64,000 nucleotides of DNA, from the NCBI RefSeq assembly GCF_020099395.1, contig NZ_CP083590.1, forward strand, positions 6,944,001 to 7,008,000, read 5' to 3'. The position numbers and the translations under genes are program-made. Each line of letters begins with the position of its first letter. Position 1 is the first letter of the stretch. The DNA comes from Streptomyces mobaraensis. Its GTDB lineage: Bacteria; Actinomycetota; Actinomycetes; Streptomycetales; Streptomycetaceae. Of the stretch, positions 17,270-24,964 are shown piece by piece. Under the pieces are notes generated by a model. That model searched no databases and was not told the DNA's origin. It was given only the letters and a program-made list of their open reading frames with translations.

Positions 17270-18175
17270 ATGCGGATCCTCGTCCTGGGCGCGACCGGCT
17301 TCCTCGGCCGGCACGCCGCCGAGCGGCTGCGCGCCCTCCCCGGCGCGCGGGTGCTCGACGGCGGCCGGTCGCCGGGCGCCGCCCTCCCCTGCGACCTGGC
17401 CGGCGCCGACCCCGCCGACCTGGCCGTCGCCCTGCGCGGCGCGGCCCCCGACGCCGTCGTCAACTGCGCCGGGGTCACCGGCGGCGGCGCCACCGCCCTG
17501 ACCGCCGTCAACGCGCGCGGCCCGGCGGTGCTGTGCGAGGCGCTGCGGCTGGCCGCGCCCGCCGCCCGGCTGGTGCACCTCGGGTCGGCCGCCGAGTACG
17601 GAGCGGGGGACGGCGCCCGTTCGCTCACCGAGTCCGCCCCCACCGCCCCGCTGGGCCTCTACGGCGCCGCCAAGCTGGCGGGCACCCTGGCGGTCACCGG
17701 GTCGGGGCTGGACGCGCTCGTGCTGCGGGTGTTCAACCCGCTGGGCCCCGGCTCACCGCCCACGTCGCTGCCCGGCCGGCTCGCCGAGGGGATCCGGGAG
17801 GCCGGCCCCGACGGGGTCGTCCGCACCGGAGACCTCTCCGCGCACCGCGACTTCGTCGACGCCCGCGACGTGGCCCGCGCGGTCGTGCTCGCCGTCACCG
17901 CCCCCGAGCCGGTCACCGGCGTGCTCAACATCGGCAGCGGGACGGCGCACACGGCCCGGGAGGTCGCCGAGGGGCTGGCGCGGGCCGCCGGCTTCCGGGG
18001 GCGCGTCGACGAGGGCGGCGACGGCTCGCCGCGCTCGGCGGCGCTGCCCTGGCAGCAGGCCGACGTCACGGCCGCCGAACGGGCCCTCGGCTGGCGGCCG
18101 GAGTACGCGTTCGACACCACCCTCGCCGACCTGTGGGCCGACGCCCGGCTCCGGCCGGCGCGGGCGCCGCGGTGA
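17270..18175 (+). CDS. NAD(P)-dependent epimerase/reductase of the extended SDR family
   Basis: 301 residues. GATGFLG (8-14) binds the cofactor, HLGSAAEYG carries the Ser, and LYGAAKLAG the Tyr-x3-Lys pair. Ending and length suit 4-ketoreductases such as RfbD/Tll-type or C4-epimerases. Placed directly after the nucleotidyltransferase and downstream of the LegB-like dehydratase, it could reduce or epimerise the 4-keto-6-deoxyhexosamine to a finished donor sugar. Its stop overlaps the GTG of the spherulin-like gene (GTGA), indicating coupled translation. Specific reaction not determined. Confidence 0.8.
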   Translation: MRILVLGATGFLGRHAAERLRALPGARVLDGGRSPGAALPCDLAGADPADLAVALRGAAPDAVVNCAGVTGGGATALTAVNARGPAVLCEALRLAAPAARLVHLGSAAEYGAGDGARSLTESAPTAPLGLYGAAKLAGTLAVTGSGLDALVLRVFNPLGPGSPPTSLPGRLAEGIREAGPDGVVRTGDLSAHRDFVDARDVARAVVLAVTAPEPVTGVLNIGSGTAHTAREVAEGLARAAGFRGRVDEGGDGSPRSAALPWQQADVTAAERALGWRPEYAFDTTLADLWADARLRPARAPR

Positions 18176-18840
18176 CGGCGCCGCCCGGGGACCGGCGGCT
18201 GCTCGTGCCGCTGTACGTCCACCCGGCGGTGGATCCCGGCGCGTGGGCGGCCCTGCTGCGGGCCGCCCCCGCGCTGCGCGGCGTGGTGCTCAACGCCGCC
18301 GACGGCCCGGGGCGCCGGCCCGACCCGGCCTTCCGCACCGCCGCCGGCCGGCTCCGGGACGCGGGGGTCCCGGTGCTGGGGTACGTGGACACGGGCTACG
18401 GGCGCCGGCCGCCGCGCGCGGTGCTGGCGGACGTCCGCAGGCACCGCGGCTGGTACGGCGTCGACGGGGTGTTCCTCGACCAGGTGCCCACGGCCCCCGC
18501 GTTCCTCGCCCGCTACCGCCGACTCGCCGTCCGCGCGCGGGCGTTGGGGGGCCGTACGGTCGTGTTCAACCACGGGACGCATCCGGACCCCGGGTACGCG
18601 CGGATCGCCGATCTGCTCGTGACCTTCGAGGGCGACTGGGAGGCGTACCGGACGGCCGGGGTCCCGGACTGGACCAGATCCCATCTCCCCTCGCGCTTCT
18701 GCCACTTGGTCTACGGTGTGCCCCAGGAGCGGGCCGGTCATGTGTCCCGCACGGCCGGGCTGCGCGGCGCGGGAGTGCACTGCGCGGTGCCGGGAACAGG
18801 AGAGAACCCATGGCAGACCGCACCACCGCCGAGCGCCTGA
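18172..18840 (+). CDS. Spherulation-specific family 4 protein (GH135-like hydrolase)
   Basis: 222 residues, TIM-barrel-like. LLVPLYVHPAVDPGAW, VVLNAADGPG, VPVLGYVDTGYG and YGVDGVFLDQ are spherulin-4 signatures. Asp103 (FLDQ), Asn133 (FNHG) and Glu153 (TFEG) match the conserved Asp/Asn/Glu set of Sph3, the Aspergillus GH135 enzyme that cleaves GalNAc-rich galactosaminogalactan. Starts at GTG 18172, inside the stop of the preceding SDR, so it is translationally coupled. Oddly, no signal peptide or anchor is visible, so a cytosolic or membrane-peripheral role (trimming or editing of nascent chains) must be considered. Its 3' end overlaps the GH114 lipoprotein gene by 31 nt. Confidence 0.85.
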   Translation: MTAPPGDRRLLVPLYVHPAVDPGAWAALLRAAPALRGVVLNAADGPGRRPDPAFRTAAGRLRDAGVPVLGYVDTGYGRRPPRAVLADVRRHRGWYGVDGVFLDQVPTAPAFLARYRRLAVRARALGGRTVVFNHGTHPDPGYARIADLLVTFEGDWEAYRTAGVPDWTRSHLPSRFCHLVYGVPQERAGHVSRTAGLRGAGVHCAVPGTGENPWQTAPPPSA

Positions 18841-19883
18841 CATCCGTACGCCTGAAAGCGGAGTGCCCGGAACCGGGCGGTCCTCGTCGCCGGGCCCGCC
18901 GGGCCCTGGGCGCCGGGGCGTTGACGGCCGCGGCCCTGCTCGTCGCCGCCGGCTGCTCGGGGTCGGGCTCGGAGGACGAGGACCAGGCGGACGGTCCCGA
19001 GCGGGACGGCAAGCCCAGCGTGTCGGCGCAACCCCGGCCGGGGCATCGGGACTCGGCGCCCGGGAAACCCCGGCGCGGCACGAGCCCGGCGCCGTCCCGG
19101 GACGCCGCGTCCGCCGACCCGTCCACACCGGAATCGGCCTCCCCGTCGTCCTCGTCGTCCGGGAAGCCCGCCGACCGGGCGGCGCGCTGGCGGCCGCGCC
19201 CCGGCACCCGCTGGCAGTGGCAGCTCGACGGGAAGGTCGACACCTCGGTTGACGTCCCCGTCTACGACATCGACGGCTTCGAGAACGACGCGGCGACCGT
19301 GGAACGGCTGCACGCCGACGGCCGCAAGGTCGTCTGCTACATCAACGTGGGCGCGTACGAGGACTGGCGGCCCGACGCGAAGAAGTTCCCGGAGGCGGTG
19401 CTCGGCGCGGACAACGACGGCTGGAAGGGCGAGAAGTGGCTGGACATCCGGCGGCTGGACGTCCTCGAACCCATCATGGCGGAACGTTTCGACATGTGCC
19501 GGAAGAAGGGCTTCGACGCCGTCGAGCCGGACCTGACCGAGGGGTTCCGGAACGAGACGGGCTTCCCCCTCACCGCGGCCCACCAATTGGCGTTCAACCG
19601 CCTGATCGCGCGGCTCGCCCATGACCGCGGCATGTCCGTCGGCCTCAAGAACGACCTCGACCAGATCCCGGACCTCGTCGGCGACTTCGACTTCGCGGTG
19701 AACGAACAGTGCGCCGAGTTCGGCGAATGCGACAAACTGTCGCCCTTCGTGAAGCGCGGCAAGGCGGTGTTCCACGTCGAATACAAGCTGGATCCGGGGG
19801 AGTTCTGCGGCCGGACCAAGGATCTGGGGCTCAGTTCCATGCAGAAGAAACTCGGTCTCAATTCCTGGCGTCGTCCCTGCTGA
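18810..19883 (+). CDS. Endo-alpha-1,4-polygalactosaminidase-like lipoprotein (GH114)
   Basis: 357 residues. A long n-region, hydrophobic LGAGALTAAALLVAAG and lipobox Cys49 mark a lipoprotein; a Ser/Pro-rich linker runs to about 128. The GH114 domain follows: WQWQLDG, VPVYDIDGF (Asp154, Asp156), VVCYINVGAYEDWRPD, WLDIRR, GFDAVEPD (Glu239, Asp241), GLKNDLDQI and VNEQC (Glu299). GH114 enzymes such as fungal Ega3 cut alpha-1,4-linked galactosamine polymers, and PelA carries a related hydrolase. Its place on the outer face fits cutting or releasing the polymer made by this locus. AGGAGAG precedes ATG 18810. Confidence 0.88.
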   Translation: MADRTTAERLTSVRLKAECPEPGGPRRRARRALGAGALTAAALLVAAGCSGSGSEDEDQADGPERDGKPSVSAQPRPGHRDSAPGKPRRGTSPAPSRDAASADPSTPESASPSSSSSGKPADRAARWRPRPGTRWQWQLDGKVDTSVDVPVYDIDGFENDAATVERLHADGRKVVCYINVGAYEDWRPDAKKFPEAVLGADNDGWKGEKWLDIRRLDVLEPIMAERFDMCRKKGFDAVEPDLTEGFRNETGFPLTAAHQLAFNRLIARLAHDRGMSVGLKNDLDQIPDLVGDFDFAVNEQCAEFGECDKLSPFVKRGKAVFHVEYKLDPGEFCGRTKDLGLSSMQKKLGLNSWRRPC

Positions 19884-19897
19884 GAGGGGGTCAAGCC

Positions 19898-19918
19898 GCC
19901 GGAATGAAACCTTCCGGC
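19898..19918 (+). terminator. Short hairpin after the GH114 gene
   Basis: GCCGGAA and TTCCGGC arms (7 bp) separated by TGAAACC, 15 nt after the GH114 stop. No U-run follows. A modest terminator or mRNA 3' end is possible before the riboswitch leader. Confidence 0.35.
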
Positions 19919-20029
19919 CGGCGTGAAGAACCTCACAGACGGCCGTTTCGACACCGGATTTCGCGGGTGGATGGTGCAGGATCATGCACCGAACAACCAA
20001 GAACCCGTCACAGAGGCGGGCCACCCGGG

Positions 20030-20200
20030 CGGACGCCGAGTCCTGCCGCCGCTCCGGGTGCGGACCGGATACACGCGGATCGGCAGGAGCGGGAGACCCA
20101 GGCACGACGGACCACGATGGCGGTGGTCCTAGGGGTGAAGCCACATGGTGGCCGGGCAACTTTGTCAGCCCGAACCCGACAGGTCATCTTTCGCAGGCGG
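20030..20200 (+). ncRNA. Cyclic di-AMP riboswitch (ydaO/yuaA leader)
   Basis: The untranslated leader of the NlpC/P60 gene has the ydaO consensus blocks in order: GAGCGGGAGACCCA near 20086-20100, CCTAGGGGTGAAGCC near 20129-20143, GCCGGGCA, then CAGCCCGAACCCGACAGG and CGCAGGCGG ending at 20200. A peripheral stem pairs TCCTGCCG (20041-20048) with CGGCAGGA (20081-20088). In actinobacteria this class binds c-di-AMP and turns off cell-wall hydrolase genes. It ends 21 nt before the start codon, so control could be by early termination or by blocking initiation. Exact 5' boundary is uncertain. Confidence 0.85.
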
Positions 20201-20221
20201 ATGACGAAGGGCTTACTCGGC

Positions 20222-20695
20222 ATGTCTGCGCTGCCTCGCATACCCGCGCTCATCTCCCGGGCCGGAACCGCATCGGCCCTCACCGCCGCCACCGTCGCGG
20301 CGTCCGTCCTGCTCCCCGGCATGACCGGGGAAGCCCAGGCGGCCACCCCGGGCTCCAAGGCCGTCAAGGTCGCGGCGTCCAAGAGCGGCTCCCCGTACCA
20401 GTGGGGCGCCACCGGCCCCAACCGCTTCGACTGCTCGGGCCTGACGCTCTACTCGTTCAAGAAGGCCGGCAAGAAGCTCCCCCGCGTCGCCGCCGACCAG
20501 TACAACGCCACGCGGCACATCTCGCGCGGCTCCCGCTCCGTCGGCGACCTGGTGTTCTTCCACTCCGGCAGCAACGTCTACCACGTGGGCATCTACGCGG
20601 GTGGAAACAAGATCTGGCACGCTCCCGGCACCGGCAAGAAGGTCCGCCTGGAGAAGATCTGGTCCAACAGCGTCTGGTACGGCCGCGTCCGCTGA
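20222..20695 (+). CDS. Secreted NlpC/P60 peptidoglycan hydrolase
   Basis: 157 residues. Signal peptide to about residue 40 (GEAQA-ATPG), then a single NlpC/P60 domain: NRFDCSGL with catalytic Cys71, GDLVFFHSGSNVYHVGIY with His121, and IWHAPGTG with His133 as the polar third residue. These D,L-endopeptidases cut the stem peptide of peptidoglycan. The ATG at 20222 has GAAGGG 10 nt upstream; an in-frame ATG at 20201 lies too close to the riboswitch. Expression is probably controlled by c-di-AMP through the leader. Lone domain with no binding module, so attachment to the wall must rely on charge. Confidence 0.9.
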   Translation: MSALPRIPALISRAGTASALTAATVAASVLLPGMTGEAQAATPGSKAVKVAASKSGSPYQWGATGPNRFDCSGLTLYSFKKAGKKLPRVAADQYNATRHISRGSRSVGDLVFFHSGSNVYHVGIYAGGNKIWHAPGTGKKVRLEKIWSNSVWYGRVR

Positions 20696-20717
20696 CGCCT
20701 CACACCTGATGCCCCAA

Positions 20718-20749
20718 CGGGCCGGCGCTTCATCGGCGGCGCCGGCCCG
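20718..20749. terminator. Bidirectional terminator hairpin
   Basis: Perfect 11-bp stem CGGGCCGGCGC / GCGCCGGCCCG with a 10-nt loop, midway between the convergent NlpC/P60 and DUF1330 genes. GC-only stem with no T-run, the usual actinomycete form. Confidence 0.75.
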
Positions 20750-20755
20750 CCACCT

Positions 20756-21097
20756 TCAGGCCAGAGCCGCCCGGAGGGTCTCCGCCTTCTCCGACGGGTG
20801 GTAACCGGAACGCACCCCCGCCGCGAGGACGACGTCCCCCACGGCGTGCGGCGTACGCAGCGGAATCAGCTCCTGGTACGCGGGCGACTCGTACCACTCC
20901 CGCGCCCGCTCCAGGTCGGGGAACTCGATCAGCACCAAACTCCCCTCCCAAACCCCCTCCCGCACCTCCAGCTCCCCACCGTGCACCACGAACCGGCCCC
21001 CGTAGGGGTCCAGCGTCCCCTGGATCCGCTCGACGTACTCCACGACGTCCCGGTGCGGGGCAGTGCTGTGGAAGTGACCGAGTGCGTAGGCGGGCAT
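20756..21097 (-). CDS. DUF1330 domain protein
   Basis: 113 residues, an alpha/beta ferredoxin-like dimeric barrel. Typical blocks: MPAYALGHFH, YVERIQGTLDPYGGRFVVHG, SLVLIEFPDLERAREWYESP and AYQELIPLR. Proteins of this family are small, cytosolic and of unsettled function. ATG at 21097 follows TCAGGAG at good spacing; the frame is open upstream but without conservation. Monocistronic, convergent with the NlpC/P60 gene across a strong hairpin. Confidence 0.85.
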   Translation of the reverse strand: MPAYALGHFHSTAPHRDVVEYVERIQGTLDPYGGRFVVHGGELEVREGVWEGSLVLIEFPDLERAREWYESPAYQELIPLRTPHAVGDVVLAAGVRSGYHPSEKAETLRAALA

Positions 21098-21249
21098 CGT
21101 CGTCTCCTGACCGTGTGAGTCCGGTGATTCGGTGTGCCCCCACTCTGCCCGCGGACGGCACGGGCCCGCGATGACCCGGCAGGTCATTGCGGTTGCGGGC
21201 CCGGCAAATCCGATGCGGATCCGCGCCGGCGGGTGATAGCCATCGGAAC

Positions 21250-21765
21250 ATGGACGATCTTGTGACGACCCGGCTCATCCTGCACCGCCTCACCGTCGCC
21301 GAGGCGGAGAACATCGCCGCCGAGGACCCGGAGCGGCCACCGCACTGGGTGCCCGGGTATCCGGAGGACGACGACGTGCAGGCCGCGCGGCGGTTCCTGA
21401 CGGCGGAGCGGGAGGGGCCCGGGCGGCACCCCGGGGCCTACGAGATACGGCGCCGGGAGGACGGGCGCGTGGTCGGCGGGCTGGACTTCCACGGGCCGGC
21501 GGACGAGGACGGAGCCGTGACCGTCGGCTACGGGCTGCTGCCCGCCGAGCGCGGCAAGGGGTACGCCTCCGAGGCCCTGCGCGCGGCCCTGGAATCGGCG
21601 CGGGCCCGCGGCATCCGCCGGGTGAAGGGCGACGCCGACCACGACAACGTCCCCTCCCACCGCGTCATGACGGCCGCCGGCATGCGGATGGCCGGCGAGG
21701 ACGAGCGGGTGAAGTACTACGAGACCGACTGGGAGCCGGAGCCTCTTCAGACGGCGTCCACGTAG
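21250..21765 (+). CDS. GNAT family N-acetyltransferase (RimJ/RimL type)
   Basis: 171 residues. TTRLILHRLT at the start and VTVGYGLLPAERGKGYASEALRAAL carry the acetyl-CoA loop (R-G-K-G-Y-A), followed by RVKGDADHDNVPSHRVMTAAGM, the usual asparagine-bearing end of the fold. The RimJ/RimL branch acetylates protein N-termini or small amines; the substrate is not clear. ATG at 21250. Its 3' end overlaps the convergent YchJ-family gene by 19 nt. Confidence 0.85.
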   Translation: MDDLVTTRLILHRLTVAEAENIAAEDPERPPHWVPGYPEDDDVQAARRFLTAEREGPGRHPGAYEIRRREDGRVVGGLDFHGPADEDGAVTVGYGLLPAERGKGYASEALRAALESARARGIRRVKGDADHDNVPSHRVMTAAGMRMAGEDERVKYYETDWEPEPLQTAST

Positions 21766-22151
21766 ACCCAGGCGCCGTCCTCCCGGACGAAGCGGCTCAG
21801 CTCATGCTGCGCGTCCTCCCGCCCCCGCACCACACAGTGGGCGCGGAACTCCACCGTGCCCTCCTGGTGGAACGCGGTACCGGCCGAGGTCGCCAGGATC
21901 TCCAGACCCGTCCAGCGGACCTTCGGGTCGAGGTCGAGGGACGGCGGGCGGGTGCCGGAGTACCAGGTGCGGAGGAGGTACGCGGCGTCGCCCACGGCGA
22001 AGGCGCTGTAGCGGGAGCGCATGAGGCGTTCCGCGGTGGGGGCTTGCTTCGCGCCTTCGTGGAAGGCGCCGCAGCAGTCGCCGTAGGCGGCGTCGAGGCC
22101 GCAGGGGCAGGGGGTGGTGGGGGTGATGGTGTTTCGGGGCACGTGATGCAT
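21747..22151 (-). CDS. YchJ family SEC-C motif protein
   Basis: 134 residues, close to the YchJ/UPF0225 length. The N-terminal CPCGLDAAYGDCCG (Cys15, Cys17, Cys26, Cys27) is the zinc-binding SEC-C motif. The rest (AERLMRSRYSAFAVGDAAYLLRTW, FHQEGTVEFRAH, LSRFVREDGAWVYVDA) is an NTF2-like domain. Function in the cell is not established. The start at 22151 is 15 nt from the edge of a dispersed repeat element, so its promoter must lie in or beyond that element. Confidence 0.87.
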   Translation of the reverse strand: MHHVPRNTITPTTPCPCGLDAAYGDCCGAFHEGAKQAPTAERLMRSRYSAFAVGDAAYLLRTWYSGTRPPSLDLDPKVRWTGLEILATSAGTAFHQEGTVEFRAHCVVRGREDAQHELSRFVREDGAWVYVDAV

Positions 22152-22165
22152 TGTGCCCCGGCGGG

Positions 22166-22374
22166 GAGGGTGCCCCGGTCCCGCCCTTTCACCGTTTCTT
22201 CCAGGGCTTCGCCCCGGACCCCGGCATCGCGGCTTCGCCGCGAGGTCCTCAAACGCCGGACGGGCTGGCTTTCAGCCCGTCCGGCGTTTGAGGACAACCG
22301 CGCGGAGCGCGGTTTCGGGGGTGCGGGGGCCGGCCCCCGCAAGAAACGGGAAGGGGCGGGACCGGGGCACCCTC
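22166..22374. repeat. Dispersed inverted-repeat element, copy 2 (209 bp)
   Basis: Ends are perfect 21-bp inverted repeats (GGGTGCCCCGGTCCCGCCC within 22166-22186 and its complement at 22354-22374). The core pairs 23-nt arms at 22245-22295 around GCTTT, the same TCAAACGCCGGACGGGC stem as copy 1. Unlike the other copies it lies between divergent genes (YchJ-like and a secreted protein), so here it sits in promoter space. The rest of the 406-bp gap up to 22557 shows no gene. Confidence 0.8.
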
Positions 22375-22557
22375 CCGGCCGAACGCCCCGCCGGCCCCGG
22401 CAAGAACGGCCGACCGCGGCAAGGGCCCAGGTCAGAGCGGGTGCGGGCCGCAACGGAAGCGCCCCGCCCCGCCCCGGCGAGCGGTTGCGGCCCCCGACGC
22501 CGCGGCACACCGTGGGCCTCGTCCCCCTGAGGGACGTTCCTGGAGGGAGTTTCCCGC

Positions 22558-23103
22558 ATGCGCATCAGCAGAACGACCACCACCGCCCTAGCGGCCTGCT
22601 GCTCGCTGGTCCTGGCCGTCGCCGGACCGGCCCTCGCGGCGGACCCGGCGCCGGAGCGCCCGGCGGCGGAGTCGGTGCCCGCGTCGGACACCGTCGACCG
22701 GCTGACCACGGTCGGAAGCCTGGGCGACATCCTCTCGCTGGGTGCCCGGATCGGCAAGGAGGCCCAGGCGGCCAAGCCGGACCTCACCAAGCTGCGGGAG
22801 ATGCAGCGGCAGCTCACGGAGCAGGCCGCGCGGCTGCGCGCCTCCGTCAAGGCGCACGTCCCGCAGCCCCAGCCCGGACAGCCCGGACAGACGGGCACCG
22901 CCCAGCGGGACGTGGTCGCGGACGTGCAGAAGGTGGTGGACCAGCTCGTCAAGGACCTCAACCAGCTCCTCATGGACCTGGCCGCGGCCAACATCCTCGG
23001 CGTCGCGGCCGACGTGAGCAAGCTCCTGGCCGACCTCCAGCAGCTCCTCGGCGTCGTACTGAACGCACTCGGCGCCCCCGCCGCCGCGGCCCCCGCGTCC
23101 TAG
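22558..23103 (+). CDS. Small secreted helical protein with hydrophobic C-terminus
   Basis: 181 residues. Signal peptide with Ala-rich cut site (PALAADPA). Residues 45-110 are helical and charged (LREMQRQLTEQAARLRASVK), then a PQPQPGQPGQ linker, and a C-terminal amphipathic to hydrophobic helix region rich in Leu/Val (VVDQLVKDLNQLLMDLAAANIL, VSKLLADLQQLLGVVLNAL). The plan resembles the secreted protein at 61858. No known domain; surface association or oligomerisation is likely. GGAGGGA before ATG 22558. Confidence 0.75.
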   Translation: MRISRTTTTALAACCSLVLAVAGPALAADPAPERPAAESVPASDTVDRLTTVGSLGDILSLGARIGKEAQAAKPDLTKLREMQRQLTEQAARLRASVKAHVPQPQPGQPGQTGTAQRDVVADVQKVVDQLVKDLNQLLMDLAAANILGVAADVSKLLADLQQLLGVVLNALGAPAAAAPAS

Positions 23104-23154
23104 ACGGCCGACGAGCATGCGGGCCGCCCGGCCGCACCGCGTAGGCCGCGGCGC

Positions 23155-23814
23155 ATGCGCATCCCCGCCTCCCGAGAACTGACCGAACTGCCTTACGCCC
23201 ACCGCCTGGAGCCCTTCACGGGCCCGATGGAACGGGGCGGCAGTTACGAGAGCGTCCACTTCGACGGTTCCGTCTTCGAGGAGGCCCAGGGCGGCAGCTC
23301 CCTGTTCAGCGAGGCGGCGTTCTCCTCGGCGGTCTTCGAGCGCGGCGGCTTCCGGCGCTCCCGGTTCGACGACGTGTGGCTGCACGCCACCCGCATGGTC
23401 GGCACCAACCTCGCGGACACCACGTGGCTGGACGCCGAGTTCACCGCCGGTGTCCTGGCCGGCACCGAGATCCACGGCGCCGAGCTGCGCCGCGTCGTCT
23501 TCCACCAGTGCAAGCTCGACTCCGTCAACCTGCGCGCGGCCACCCTGCGCGAGGTGGTGTTCGTCGACTGCCTGCTGCGGGACGTGGACTTCGGCGGGGC
23601 GACGCTGACCGACGTCCGCTTCCCCGGCTCCACCCTGGACCGCGCCCGCTTCGAACGGGCCCGGCTGGCCCAGGTGGACCTGCGCGACGCCGCCGCCCTG
23701 GGCATCACCGCCGGGCTGGGCGACCTGGGCGGCGCGACGATCAGCACACCTCAGCTCTTCGATCTGGCTCCCGCCCTGGCCCAGCACATCGGACTCAGCG
23801 TGGAAGACGACTGA
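23155..23814 (+). CDS. Pentapeptide-repeat protein
   Basis: 219 residues. From about residue 35 to 180 it carries A(D/N)LxX-like pentapeptides (VHFDGSVFEEA, AAFSSAVFERGGFRRSRFDDVWL, TNLADTTWLDAEF, VNLRAATLREVVF, VDFGGATLTDVRFPGSTLDRARFERARL), which fold as a right-handed quadrilateral beta-helix. Such proteins can mimic DNA and protect gyrase, but most have unknown roles, and no gyrase-type features are evident. Starts 51 bp after the secreted helical protein; ATG at 23155. Confidence 0.88.
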   Translation: MRIPASRELTELPYAHRLEPFTGPMERGGSYESVHFDGSVFEEAQGGSSLFSEAAFSSAVFERGGFRRSRFDDVWLHATRMVGTNLADTTWLDAEFTAGVLAGTEIHGAELRRVVFHQCKLDSVNLRAATLREVVFVDCLLRDVDFGGATLTDVRFPGSTLDRARFERARLAQVDLRDAAALGITAGLGDLGGATISTPQLFDLAPALAQHIGLSVEDD

Positions 23815-23908
23815 TCCGGCCACCCCCGGCACACCCGGAGAAAGCGGCGAACCCGGGCAACCCGCCTTCCGGCGGACCCTGGGCGCCGGCCTGCGTTACC
23901 GTCACCCG

Positions 23909-24964
23909 GTGCGCAGACGACCGCTCGCCGCCGCCCTGTTCGCCGCCGCCGTCCTGCTGACGGCCTGCGAGTCGGGCTCCGACTCCGGGTCCGACGACCG
24001 TGAGAACCCCCGTTCCCCACGGTCCGCCGGTCCACGCGAGGAGACCCGCCGCGACGGCGCCGAGCTCCTCCACCGCCCCGGCGGCCGGGCCAGCGCCCAG
24101 AACCCCGCCTTCTCGCCGGACGGTTCGTCCCTCCTCTTCACGGTCTTCCGCGACGGCTACAACGCCGGCGCCGCCGCCCTGCGCACCCTCCCCCTCGGCG
24201 GCGCCCGGCGGCGGACGGCCCCCCGGACGCTGCTGGACGAGTCCGACCGGGCCGCCGTCAACCTGCCGGGGACCAGCTGGAACCCGTCCGCCGGCGTCAC
24301 CTTCGCCTCCGACCGCGCGGGCCGCGACGAGGTATGGGTGCTACGGCCCGGCGGCCGCCCCGAGCGGGTGACGGAGCACGACGGCGACACCGGCTACCTG
24401 GAGCCCAGCTTCTCCCCGGACGGCCGCTGGATCGCCTTTCAGGAGAGCCGGGAGGGCCAGGAGAGCACCGAGCGCGAGGACGGTTCCGGCGGTGACGGCT
24501 CCCTCTGGAAGGTCCGGCGCGACGGCACCGGACGCACCCGGCTCCTCGACGGACCGGGCACGCACACGGACAACCGGCAGCCCAACTGGTCGCCCGCCGG
24601 CGACCGGCTGGTCTTCCAGCGCCGCCGGCAGGGCAGCGACGAGTGGCGCCTGTACGTCATGGACGCGGACGGTGGCGGGCTCCGCGAGCTGCCCGTCCAG
24701 GGGGACGGCGAGCACACCGACCCCAGCTGGTCGCCCGACGGGAAGTGGGTGGTGTTCTCCTCCACCGCCGGCGGCCTGGAGCTGCCGCAGATCTTCGCCG
24801 TGCCGGTGACGGGCGGCCGCCCGGTGCGGGTCACCCGCCACGACTCCTCGTACGACGGCGCCCCGAGCTGGTCGCCGGACGGGAAGTGGATCGCGTTCGA
24901 GTCCCATCAGGGCGGCGAGGACCGGCCGTCCGCCCTGTGGCGCGTCCCCGCGCCGCGCGGCTGA
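23909..24964 (+). CDS. TolB-like beta-propeller lipoprotein
   Basis: 351 residues. GTG start at 23909, Arg-rich n-region and lipobox LLTAC (Cys near 20). The rest is a WD40-like/TolB-type propeller with repeated FSPDG or WSPDG motifs (NPAFSPDGSSLLF, PSFSPDGRWIAF, PNWSPAGDRLVF, PSWSPDGKWVVF, PSWSPDGKWIAF). Cell-surface scaffold or ligand-binding roles are usual for such proteins. Probably a monocistronic gene. Confidence 0.85.
   Translation: MRRRPLAAALFAAAVLLTACESGSDSGSDDRENPRSPRSAGPREETRRDGAELLHRPGGRASAQNPAFSPDGSSLLFTVFRDGYNAGAAALRTLPLGGARRRTAPRTLLDESDRAAVNLPGTSWNPSAGVTFASDRAGRDEVWVLRPGGRPERVTEHDGDTGYLEPSFSPDGRWIAFQESREGQESTEREDGSGGDGSLWKVRRDGTGRTRLLDGPGTHTDNRQPNWSPAGDRLVFQRRRQGSDEWRLYVMDADGGGLRELPVQGDGEHTDPSWSPDGKWVVFSSTAGGLELPQIFAVPVTGGRPVRVTRHDSSYDGAPSWSPDGKWIAFESHQGGEDRPSALWRVPAPRG

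Noticed and set aside
9543..19883. Cellulose synthase-like (CslA/GlxA) or MatAB-type polymer locus
   Set aside because: No GT2 membrane synthase, copper oxidase or PgaB-type protein is present; the glycosyltransferase is GT4 PelF.
9543..19883. Natural-product gene cluster with polyketide or peptide synthetase
   Set aside because: No KS, A or C domain in the window; the sugar genes fit polysaccharide synthesis.
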